Of a stretch of DNA of 38,895 nucleotides, positions 32,372 through 38,895 are shown piece by piece. This DNA comes from Clostridia bacterium (GTDB lineage Bacteria; Bacillota; Clostridia; Oscillospirales; Acutalibacteraceae): the NCBI GenBank assembly GCA_017443405.1, contig JAFRXS010000070.1, forward strand, positions 1 to 38,895, given 5' to 3'. Positions within the stretch are counted from its first letter, which is position 1; each line of letters starts with the position of its first letter. The notes below the pieces were generated by a model. It did not search any database. It saw only the letters and a list, made by a program, of their open reading frames with translations, and had not been told where the DNA came from. Position numbers and translations under genes: made by a program.

Positions 32372-33505
32372 ATGGCAGATACCGTACAGTACAAATGTCC
32401 GAACTGCACCGGCGCGCTTGAGTTCAACGCAGCCAAGCAGAAGCTCGTCTGCCCCTACTGCGGCTCGGAGTACGACGTCGCGATGTTCGGCAAGCAGGAC
32501 GAGCAGATAGCGGGCGCGACACAGCAGCAGCCCGCTCAGGCTCCCGATCAGCTCAACGGCGCGAACTTCAACGGCGCGATCAACAACAACGGCGGCACGC
32601 AGTGGGCTCCCGGCGAGGAGGAGAGCATGCGCGTCTGGTCCTGCCCGTCGTGCGGCGGCGCGATCGTCGGCGACGCGAACACCGCCGCGACAACCTGCCC
32701 CTACTGCGGCAACAGGACGGTCATGTCGGGCGCTCTTTCGGGCACGCTCAAGCCCGACCTCATCATACCGTTCAAGCTCGACAAAAAGGCTGCCATGAGC
32801 GCCTATGAGCAGCACATCAAGGGCAAGAGGCTCATCCCCGGCCCGTTCAAGGCGAAGCACAAGATAGAAGAGATAAAGCCGATCTATCTGCCGTTCTGGC
32901 TGTTCGACGCGAACGTCAGCGGCGAGGTCGACTATATCGGTACCCGCACGAGGAGCTGGAGCGATTCGAACTACGACTACGTCGAGACCTCCGAGTTCCG
33001 CATCAAGCGCGTGGGCGGCGCGATGTTCGAGCGCATCCCCGCCGACGGCAGCAGGCGCACCGACGACACGCTCATGGAGTGCATCGAGCCCTTCGATTAC
33101 CGTGAGGCGAGGGAGTTCTCGGGCGCGTATCTCGCGGGCTACGTCGCGGACAAGTACGACGTAGGCGCCGAGGAGCTTTCGCAGCGCGTCCACGAGAGGC
33201 TGCGCACGAGCATGGAGAGCGCGTTCGGCTCGACCGTCACAGGCTACAGCAGCGTCCGCGCGGTCGGCAGCAACATAAACATAATGGACAGCGGCGCGAA
33301 ATACGCCCTGCTGCCGGTCTGGATGCTCACGACGACATACCAGGGCAAGAACTACGTCTTCGCGATGAACGGTCAGACGGGCAAGTTCTCGGGCGATCTT
33401 CCCTTCGACAAGGGCGCTTACAAAAAATGGTTCGCGGGCATCTTCGCGGGCGTGGCTGCGGCCGTCGCCGGCGCCGGCATGCTCATCGCCTATCTGTTTA
33501 TGTGA
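32372..33505 (+). CDS. Zinc-ribbon protein with C-terminal membrane helix
   Basis: The 377-residue protein begins with two zinc ribbons: CPNC...CPYC (residues about 9-30) and, after a Gln/Asn-rich linker, CPSC...CPYC (about 90-110). A conserved soluble domain follows, with LIPFKLDKKAAM and IYLPFWLFDA, the pattern of TFIIB-type zinc-ribbon proteins of Clostridia. The last 25 residues form a membrane helix. The function of this family is unknown. AAAGGAGG sits 5 bases before the ATG. It is followed after 14 bases by the TPM gene, a pairing that is often seen, so the two may work together at the membrane. Confidence 0.85.
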   Translation: MADTVQYKCPNCTGALEFNAAKQKLVCPYCGSEYDVAMFGKQDEQIAGATQQQPAQAPDQLNGANFNGAINNNGGTQWAPGEEESMRVWSCPSCGGAIVGDANTAATTCPYCGNRTVMSGALSGTLKPDLIIPFKLDKKAAMSAYEQHIKGKRLIPGPFKAKHKIEEIKPIYLPFWLFDANVSGEVDYIGTRTRSWSDSNYDYVETSEFRIKRVGGAMFERIPADGSRRTDDTLMECIEPFDYREAREFSGAYLAGYVADKYDVGAEELSQRVHERLRTSMESAFGSTVTGYSSVRAVGSNINIMDSGAKYALLPVWMLTTTYQGKNYVFAMNGQTGKFSGDLPFDKGAYKKWFAGIFAGVAAAVAGAGMLIAYLFM

Positions 33506-33519
33506 GGGAGGGTACGGAA

Positions 33520-35181
33520 ATGAAGAACGTCAGAGTTTTGAAAAGGACCGTTACGGTCTTTGCCTTCGTCCTCATCCTCGCGCTTTGCGCGTCGTCCGCC
33601 CTCGGACTTTCGATAACGTCGGACGGCGCGAACAGGATAGTCGACTATACCGACAGGCTTTCCGCCGAGGATACCGCCGCGCTCGAAGCCGCAGCCGGCG
33701 AAGCGAGCGCCGCGGCGGGCTGCGATATCTGCTGCGTGTTCATCAACGGCACCGGCGGCGCGGATATCGACGATTATCTTGAAGACTACATCGCGTCGCA
33801 GGGCTATTCCGCCGACTGCGTGATGCTCGCTCTCGATTTCGACGCGGAAATGATCTACTTCCGCGAATACGGCGCTGCCGCGGGCAAGGCGTCCGACGAA
33901 CTTAAGGAAAGCGTTTTCGACGCCTACAACGACGCGGAGACATACTACGACGGCGTCAAGGCGTATATCGACCTCGTGTCTCCCGCCTTTACGGACGGGC
34001 CGGTCCTCACGATCGGCGGCGATATAAGGCTTTCCGGCGACGGCAAGAGGATAGCCGACTTCACCGGCAGGCTTTCTGCGGAAGAGCTCGAAGGGCTCGA
34101 GTCCGCCGCAGCGGCGGCGAGCGCGGAGTGCGGCTGCGACGTCTGCTGCGTGTTCATCGACACGCTCGGCGGCGCCGATATCGACGCTTATCTCGAAAAA
34201 TACCGCGCGGACGCGGGCTATTCCGCCGACTGCGTGATACTCGCCGTCGATTTCGAGCAGAACACGATCTATATGCGTGAGTACGGTTCCGTTTCGGGCA
34301 AGGTGTCCGACGAACAGAAAAGGACCGTTTTCTCGATGTACAACGAGGCGGATAACTACTACGACGGCGTCAGGGCGTATATCGACGCGGCGATCCAGTA
34401 TCTGACCGGCTCGACCCAGACCATACCCGCCACAAGACAGAAGCCCCTGCTCGTCGACGACGCGAACCTGCTGACCGAGCAGGAGAGGGCGTCGCTCGAG
34501 GCGAAGCTCGAGGAGATAAGCACCCGTCAGGGGCACGACGTTTCCGTCGTCACGGTCAACTCTCTCGGCGCGAAGTCCGTCACCGCCTTCACCGACGATT
34601 TCTACGACTATAACGGCTACGGTCAGGGCGACGACAAGTCGGGCATCATGTTCCTCATCTCAATGAGCGAGCGCGAGTGGCATATCACCACAACCGGCAG
34701 GGCGATACAGATCTTCACCGACCGCGGTCAGCAGTATATCACCGACACCATCGTTTCCAAGCTCTCGAACGGCGATTACTACGAGGCGTTCGATCAGTAC
34801 GCCGACCTCTGCGATCAGTTCATGACCAAGGCGGAAGAGGGCGAGCCCTACGACGTCGGCAATCTCCCGAAGTCCCTTACCGGCAAGGAGATAGGCGGCG
34901 CGTCGGTCTTCGCGGTCATCGTCGGCCTCATCTCCGGCGGCGCGGTCACCGGCAAGATGAAGAGCAAGGTCATGAACGTCAAGCCGCAGAAGAACGCGGA
35001 CACCTACGTCCGTCAGGGCACGCTCAACGTTCAGGACGGCGGAACCTTCTTCGTGGGCAGCCACGTCAACCGCACGCGCAAGCCCGAGCCTTCGTCGAGA
35101 AGCTCCGGCGGGGGCGGCGGCAGCAGCACTCACACGAGTTCCTCCGGCTCGAGCCACGGCGGCAGCAGCGGACGCTTCTGA
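33520..35181 (+). CDS. Membrane protein with three TPM-like domains
   Basis: The 553-residue protein has a signal peptide (to about residue 28). Two short TPM-like repeats follow (about 32-153 and 169-292), about 60 percent alike by eye (GYSADCVxLAxDF, YYDGVxAYID). A canonical TPM domain comes next (about 305-445, LLTEQERASLEAKLEE and SGIMFLISMSEREWHITTTG), then one membrane helix (about 455-475) and a tail of Gly/Ser/His that ends SSHGGSSGRF. TPM domains occur in photosystem II repair proteins and in bacterial membrane proteins of unsettled role. The start at 33520 has GAGGGAGG before it. It is the last gene of the rqcH operon and is followed by a terminator. Confidence 0.88.
   Translation: MKNVRVLKRTVTVFAFVLILALCASSALGLSITSDGANRIVDYTDRLSAEDTAALEAAAGEASAAAGCDICCVFINGTGGADIDDYLEDYIASQGYSADCVMLALDFDAEMIYFREYGAAAGKASDELKESVFDAYNDAETYYDGVKAYIDLVSPAFTDGPVLTIGGDIRLSGDGKRIADFTGRLSAEELEGLESAAAAASAECGCDVCCVFIDTLGGADIDAYLEKYRADAGYSADCVILAVDFEQNTIYMREYGSVSGKVSDEQKRTVFSMYNEADNYYDGVRAYIDAAIQYLTGSTQTIPATRQKPLLVDDANLLTEQERASLEAKLEEISTRQGHDVSVVTVNSLGAKSVTAFTDDFYDYNGYGQGDDKSGIMFLISMSEREWHITTTGRAIQIFTDRGQQYITDTIVSKLSNGDYYEAFDQYADLCDQFMTKAEEGEPYDVGNLPKSLTGKEIGGASVFAVIVGLISGGAVTGKMKSKVMNVKPQKNADTYVRQGTLNVQDGGTFFVGSHVNRTRKPEPSSRSSGGGGGSSTHTSSSGSSHGGSSGRF
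33613..33978 (+). repeat. TPM-like repeat A inside the TPM protein
   Basis: It codes for RIVDYTDRLSAED, GCDICCVFINGTGGADIDDYLE, GYSADCVMLALDFD and YYDGVKAYID. The same order occurs in repeat B, so this is an internal tandem duplication. Confidence 0.8.
34024..34395 (+). repeat. TPM-like repeat B inside the TPM protein
   Basis: It codes for RIADFTGRLSAEE, GCDVCCVFIDTLGGADIDAYLE, GYSADCVILAVDFE and YYDGVRAYID, matching repeat A nearly residue by residue. It is more distant from the third, canonical TPM domain that follows. Confidence 0.8.
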
Positions 35182-35199
35182 TATACGTATTTATGCCGG

Positions 35200-35225
35200 A
35201 CAGGGCGGTCATCCGCCCTGTTTTT
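35200..35225 (+). terminator. Intrinsic terminator of the rqcH operon
   Basis: ACAGGGCGG and CCGCCCTGT form a perfect 9-bp stem around TCAT, followed directly by TTTTT, 19 bases after the TPM gene. Confidence 0.92.
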
Positions 35226-35335
35226 CCATTTTCATCCGCGTTTTAGTCTTTATAATAACGGATCATCGACGGCGTAATGCCGGAAAACAGGCGAAAAACG
35301 TTTAAAAAAAATATGCCCAAATGCCCGATTTTCGC

Positions 35336-35364
35336 TTGATAATGAGTATTCTTTATGATAAAAT
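35336..35364 (+). promoter_or_regulatory. Promoter of the GlpA-like operon
   Basis: TTGATA (35336-35341), a 17-base spacer and TAAAAT (35359-35364) place the start of transcription near 35371. Confidence 0.7.
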
Positions 35365-35369
35365 TCAAC

Positions 35370-35383
35370 CGGATTATAATCCG
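35370..35383. promoter_or_regulatory. 14-bp perfect palindrome at the start point: probable operator
   Basis: CGGATTATAATCCG is fully self-complementary and lies at the predicted transcription start of the GlpA-like operon, a usual place for a repressor. Which regulator binds it is not visible here. Confidence 0.5.
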
Positions 35384-35403
35384 ATGGGAGGAAGATAAAG
35401 GTC

Positions 35404-36840
35404 ATGATATACGATGCGGCAATAATCGGCGCCGGCGTTACCGGCGCGATGACCGCGAGGGCGCTTTCCAAATACGACGTGAGCGTTGTTCTTATCGAGA
35501 AAGAAAACGACGTCGCGATGGGCGCCACCAAGGCCAACAGCGCGATCTGCCACGCGGGGTTCGACGCCGCCACCGGCACTCTCAAGGCGAAGCTCAACGT
35601 CAGGGGCTGTGAAATGATGGCGGGTGTCTGCAAGGAACTGAACGTCCCCTACAAGAACAACGGCTCGCTCGTTCTCGCCTTTACGGACGAGGAGGTCGAA
35701 ACTCTCGGGACGCTCTACGACAGGGGCGTCGCCAACGGCGTCAAGGGCATGAGGATCGTCGAAAGGGACGAGCTCCTTAAAATGGAGCCCAATCTCAACC
35801 CCGAAGTCAAGGCGGCTCTGCTCGCCGAGACCGCGGGCATCGTCTGCCCCTACGAGCTGACGATAGCCGCCGCCGAATGCGCGGCCTCCAACGGAGTCGA
35901 ATTCCTCCGCAACGCCGAAGTGGTTTCCGTCGAATATAAAGACGGCAGATACTTCATCGGCACCTCCGCAGGCACCGTCGAGGCGAAGCTCGTCATCAAC
36001 GCTGCGGGCGTACACGCGGCCGAGGTCGCGCGCATGATGGGCGACGACAGCTTTGAGATCATCCCGCGCAAGGGCGAGTATTTCGTGCTCGACAGGAACG
36101 TCGGCGGCCTCGTTTCCCGCGTCATCTTCCAGTGCCCGACCGTGATGGGCAAGGGCATACTCGTGACGCCCACGGTCGACGGCAATCTGCTCATCGGTCC
36201 GACCTCGCTCGACGTTCCCGACTGCGAGGACGTCTCCACCACGTGGGAAGGCCTCGAGGACGTCAAGCGCCTCGCGGCGAAGAGCGTTCCTGCGGCAAGC
36301 TCAAGGGACGCCATAACCTCCTTCTCCGGCGTCAGGGCGCACGGCTCGTCCGGCGATTTCGTCATCGGCAGGAGCGCGGCGTGCCCCGGCCTCATCAACG
36401 CCGCGTGCATAGAGTCTCCCGGTCTTTCGGCCGCTCCTGCCATTGCCGAGGCAGTCGAACAGATCTTCCTTGACGCCTGCGAGGTCCGCCCCGCGCTCAA
36501 GGAGAAATACGATACGGGCAGGCCAGCGCCGGTGCGTTTCCGCCACCTGACGGACGAACAGCGCGAGGAGCTCATAGCACGCGACCCCGCCTACGGCAGG
36601 ATAGTCTGCCGCTGCGAGACGGTCACCGAGGGCGAGATACGCGACGCGATAACCGGCCCGACCGGAGCCCGCGACGTCGACGGCGTCAAGCGCCGCACGA
36701 GGGCGGGGATGGGCAGATGCCAGGGCGGCTTCTGCGGATCCAAGGTGCTTGAGATACTCGCGCAGGAGCTCGAGCTCCCCTATAACGCGATAACCAAATT
36801 CGGCAGAGACTCGAAGATAATCTACGAGCGTACAAAGTAA
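35404..36840 (+). CDS. GlpA-like FAD-dependent glycerol-3-phosphate dehydrogenase with BFD-type [2Fe-2S] domain
   Basis: The 478-residue protein starts with the FAD-binding IIGAGVTGAMTARALSKY and carries a DAO-type oxidoreductase domain (GATKANSAICHAGFD; SFSGVRAHG). It ends with a BFD-like domain whose four Cys (402, 404, 439, 444 in CRC and GRCQGGFC) can hold a [2Fe-2S] cluster. This layout is that of the Firmicutes homologues of anaerobic GlpA, which oxidise glycerol-3-phosphate to dihydroxyacetone phosphate. L-2-hydroxyglutarate oxidase-like activity is an alternative. It is followed by a second flavoprotein and a DUF1667 protein, the usual three-gene set. No glpK or glpF lies in the window. 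Confidence 0.88.
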   Translation: MIYDAAIIGAGVTGAMTARALSKYDVSVVLIEKENDVAMGATKANSAICHAGFDAATGTLKAKLNVRGCEMMAGVCKELNVPYKNNGSLVLAFTDEEVETLGTLYDRGVANGVKGMRIVERDELLKMEPNLNPEVKAALLAETAGIVCPYELTIAAAECAASNGVEFLRNAEVVSVEYKDGRYFIGTSAGTVEAKLVINAAGVHAAEVARMMGDDSFEIIPRKGEYFVLDRNVGGLVSRVIFQCPTVMGKGILVTPTVDGNLLIGPTSLDVPDCEDVSTTWEGLEDVKRLAAKSVPAASSRDAITSFSGVRAHGSSGDFVIGRSAACPGLINAACIESPGLSAAPAIAEAVEQIFLDACEVRPALKEKYDTGRPAPVRFRHLTDEQREELIARDPAYGRIVCRCETVTEGEIRDAITGPTGARDVDGVKRRTRAGMGRCQGGFCGSKVLEILAQELELPYNAITKFGRDSKIIYERTK

Positions 36841-36852
36841 GGAGACGGCGAT

Positions 36853-38115
36853 ATGGAACTCAGATACGATCTCGCCGTTATCGGCGGCGGTCCCGCGGGA
36901 ATGGCTGCGGCGCTTCGCGCCCGCGAACGCGGAGTCGAAAGGATAATCATCCTCGAGAGAGCCGAGAAGCTCGGCGGCATACTCGAGCAGTGCATACACA
37001 CGGGCTTCGGCCTGCACTATTTCGGCGAGGAGCTTTCGGGCCCCGAATACGCCGGAAGGTTCATAAAGGAAGTCGAAAAGACAGATATCGACGTCCGCAC
37101 CGACACGATGGTGCTCTCGATAGGCGAAGACAATACGGTCACCGCCGTCAACAAGAAGGACGGCGTCCTCAAGATACACGCGACCGCCGTCATCCTCGCC
37201 ATGGGCTGCAGGGAGCGTCCGCGCGGCGCGCTGCAGATGGCGGGCACGCGTCCGTCCGGCGTCATGACCGCCGGCACGGCGCAGAAATACGTCAACATCG
37301 ACGGCTATATGCCCGGCCACAAGGTCGTCATCCTCGGCTCGGGCGACATCGGCCTCATCATGGCGCGCCGCATGACTCTCGAGGGCGCGGAGGTCAAGAT
37401 GGTCTGCGAGATAATGCCCTATTCGGGCGGTCTGACCAGGAACATCGTCCAGTGCCTCAACGACTTCGGCATCCCGCTCCACCTCTCCACGACGGTCGTT
37501 TCGACCCACGGCAGGGACAGGCTCGAGGGCGTGACGATAGCCAAGGTCGACGAGCGCATGCAGCCCATCCCCGGCACCGAGGAGTACGTCGAGTGCGACA
37601 CGCTGATGCTCTCGGTCGGTCTTATCCCTGAGAACGAGCTTTCTGTCGCGGCGGGCGTCGAGCTTGACCGCGTCACGAGGGGAGCCGTCGTCACCGAGAT
37701 GAGAGAAACGACGAAGAGCGGCGTTTTCGCCTGCGGCAACGTCCTGCAGGTGCACGACCTGGTCGACTTCGTCACGATGGAGGCCCAGACGGCGGGCGAG
37801 GGCGCCGCGGCGTACATCAGGGACCGCTCGGCGTTCGACGGCGCGGAATATATCTTCACGAAAACGGGCCCCGGCGTGCGCTACATCGTGCCGCAGAAGG
37901 TCAATATCCACGCTCCGGAGGACGTTAAGCTGTTCTTCCGGGTCGGCGCGATATACAAGAACGCCCGCATCGTCGTCAAGGCGGACGGCGAGCGTATCTC
38001 CGACAAGAAGCACGTCAGGCTCACCCCCGGCGAGATGGAGAACGTCACGATCAAACGCGATACCCTGAAGCACCTGAGCCCCGACAGTATCCTCAGCGTG
38101 GAGGTCGAAGAATAA
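36853..38115 (+). CDS. NAD(P)/FAD-dependent oxidoreductase, partner of the GlpA-like protein
   Basis: The 420-residue protein has an N-terminal FAD motif VIGGGPAGMAAALRA, the family segment GGILEQCIHTGFGLHYF, the ALILAMGC-like ATAVILAMGCRERPRG stretch and a second Rossmann motif VVILGSGDIGLIMARR near residue 157 for NAD(P)H. GVFACGNVLQVHDLVDFV near residue 295 closes the FAD site. It probably takes electrons from the GlpA-like subunit and passes them to or from NAD(P). AAGGAG stands 8 bases before the ATG. Its TAA overlaps the next ATG by one base (TAATG). Confidence 0.9.
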   Translation: MELRYDLAVIGGGPAGMAAALRARERGVERIIILERAEKLGGILEQCIHTGFGLHYFGEELSGPEYAGRFIKEVEKTDIDVRTDTMVLSIGEDNTVTAVNKKDGVLKIHATAVILAMGCRERPRGALQMAGTRPSGVMTAGTAQKYVNIDGYMPGHKVVILGSGDIGLIMARRMTLEGAEVKMVCEIMPYSGGLTRNIVQCLNDFGIPLHLSTTVVSTHGRDRLEGVTIAKVDERMQPIPGTEEYVECDTLMLSVGLIPENELSVAAGVELDRVTRGAVVTEMRETTKSGVFACGNVLQVHDLVDFVTMEAQTAGEGAAAYIRDRSAFDGAEYIFTKTGPGVRYIVPQKVNIHAPEDVKLFFRVGAIYKNARIVVKADGERISDKKHVRLTPGEMENVTIKRDTLKHLSPDSILSVEVEE

Positions 38116-38483
38116 TGGCTGAAAATAAAGTAACCGTAATGACCTGCGTCACCTGCCCCATAGGCTGTACTATAACCGCCGAGCAGGACGCCGAAGGCAA
38201 CGTGATCTCGGTGAAGGGCAACACCTGCAAGCGCGGCGAGGCCTACGCGAAGACCGAGCTCACCGCCCCGATGAGGTCGCTCACGTCGACCGTGAAGGTC
38301 CGCGGCGGCAGGCATCCGGTGGTGCCGGTAAAATCGAGGACACCCGTCCCCAAGGCGAGGATGTTCGACATCATGGCGGAGATAGCAAAAGTCACGGTCG
38401 ACGCTCCCGTCGCCGCGGGGCAGACGGTCATAGCCGACGTCCTCGGCACCGGCGTCGATATAATAACAGAGGATTCGATGTAA
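38115..38483 (+). CDS. DUF1667 protein, Cys-rich third member of the GlpA-like operon
   Basis: The 122-residue protein has the DUF1667 pattern: TCVTCPIGC with Cys11, Cys14 and Cys18, then Cys38 in GNTCKRG, which together could hold an Fe-S cluster. The motif PMRSLTSTVKVRGG and a C-terminal small domain follow. Proteins of this family are nearly always found after the two flavoproteins seen here and are thought to be an electron-transfer subunit of the complex. Translation is coupled to the preceding gene by a one-base overlap. Confidence 0.92.
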   Translation: MAENKVTVMTCVTCPIGCTITAEQDAEGNVISVKGNTCKRGEAYAKTELTAPMRSLTSTVKVRGGRHPVVPVKSRTPVPKARMFDIMAEIAKVTVDAPVAAGQTVIADVLGTGVDIITEDSM

Positions 38484-38526
38484 TATCCGCTCCCGTAAAC
38501 ATCCGGGATATAATACGGAGGGAAAT

Positions 38527-38895
38527 ATGAAAAAGCTGCTCGTTACGCTTATCGCCGTATGTATGGTTCTCGGGACGGTCATCGCCGCCTCGGGCGCCGC
38601 GGGCGTGTCCTTCGTCCTGCCGGAAGACGCCGTCATAGTCGTCGGCGGCGAGGCGGAGGCCTATGAAAAGGCCGCCGCGGCGGAGCTTCAGTCGCTGATA
38701 GAGAAGGTCTCGGGCGTCAGGCATGAGATCGTGACCGACGCCGGTCTGCCCGACGTTTTCGTCATCAGCGTCGGCTCGACCTCTCTCGCCTCGGCAAAGG
38801 ACGACGGCAAGACCGACGGCAGCTTCATCATCTCCCCGATATTCAGAACGCGTCCCGCCGCGGCTGCGCAGGTGACCGAGGTCAGCGCGGTGCCC
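38527..38895 (+). CDS. Start of a secreted protein, possibly of the GH67/GH20 N-terminal domain type (cut by window end)
   Basis: An open frame of 123 codons runs to the last base. It starts with a signal peptide (MKKLLVTLIAVCMVLGTVIA). The next part, VIVVGGEAEAYEKAAAAELQ followed by LIEKVSGV, resembles the alpha/beta N-terminal domain before the catalytic barrel in GH67, GH20 and DUF4838-type glycosidases (AAxELxxxIxKxSG and a later I-x-VG). The last 25 residues no longer follow that pattern. GGAGG lies 6 bases before the ATG. The gap of 43 bases after the DUF1667 gene holds only a weak hairpin (about 38486-38512), so the gene may or may not belong to the same operon. Confidence 0.6.
   Translation, partial: MKKLLVTLIAVCMVLGTVIAASGAAGVSFVLPEDAVIVVGGEAEAYEKAAAAELQSLIEKVSGVRHEIVTDAGLPDVFVISVGSTSLASAKDDGKTDGSFIISPIFRTRPAAAAQVTEVSAVP

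Noticed and set aside
36301..38073. A 590-codon open frame on the minus strand opposite the GlpA-like and FAD genes
   Set aside because: The plus-strand genes have intact cofactor motifs and coupled starts. The minus frame lacks any motif or ribosome-binding site.
38486..38512. Hairpin after the DUF1667 gene as a terminator
   Set aside because: The stem is short and interrupted and no T-run follows.
38790..38895. A frameshift near the window end (another frame reads AGDRGQRGA, like the DRGxxYG motif of glycosidase N-terminal domains)
   Set aside because: Codon choice in the main frame stays normal for this genome and the window ends before it can be judged; the match is too short.

Overview
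The window looks like chromosome from an anaerobic, plant-glycan-degrading member of the Firmicutes, class Clostridia (probably a gut or rumen lineage, possibly from a metagenome assembly). The reasons are the paired type I dockerin and cohesin-like proteins, several intracellular glycosidases, Gram-positive Shine-Dalgarno sites (AGGAG/GGAGG), canonical sigma-A promoters, a high-molecular-weight rubredoxin, an Fe-S aldo/keto reductase and a two-flavoprotein plus DUF1667 glycerol-3-phosphate-type operon. Most of the window is GC-rich. The stretch from about 25.7 to 28.05 kb is clearly AT-rich and uses different codons. I see no tRNA, rRNA, CRISPR array, transposase or phage gene.

Layout. From 1 to 8.98 kb on the plus strand are the end of a membrane protein, an Lgt-like membrane protein and a 2,546-residue secreted protein built of about 415-residue repeats, closed by a strong terminator. 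From 9.09 to 10.4 kb is a stand-alone AAA ATPase/DUF4143 gene with its own promoter and an inverted repeat over the -10 box. From 10.5 to 19.6 kb, on the minus strand, lie two transcription units. One is nucleotidase - GH78 rhamnosidase - CofE-like protein. The other is a 55-residue orphan gene with its own promoter and terminator, followed by a second GH78 rhamnosidase, a nitroreductase and a ferredoxin-type aldo/keto reductase. From 19.65 to 20.86 kb on the plus strand is a membrane-anchored cohesin-like protein that ends exactly against a convergent minus-strand operon (20.86-25.31 kb: comM/yifB, CE15-like esterase, M24 peptidase, Rpe/AlsE-type epimerase). Upstream of comM is a GH95 fucosidase relic that keeps its promoter, operator-like palindrome and ribosome-binding site.

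From 25.83 to 27.94 kb on the plus strand is an AT-rich gene for a dockerin protein whose CHAP-type amidase domain has lost both its catalytic Cys and His. From 27.99 to 35.23 kb is a compact operon: rqcH, a GNAT acetyltransferase, a GH39-like glycosidase, a high-molecular-weight rubredoxin, a zinc-ribbon membrane protein and a protein with three TPM-like domains. From 35.34 kb onward is the GlpA-like/FAD-dehydrogenase/DUF1667 operon, then the start of a secreted protein cut by the window end.

Taken together, the enzymes fit intracellular trimming of imported rhamnose-, fucose- and xylose-containing oligosaccharides (two GH78, one GH39, a CE15-like esterase and a dead GH95), with redox and housekeeping genes interleaved. 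The least explained items are the giant repeat protein, the autonomous 55-residue gene, and the combination of a membrane-bound cohesin with a dockerin-bearing pseudo-amidase.
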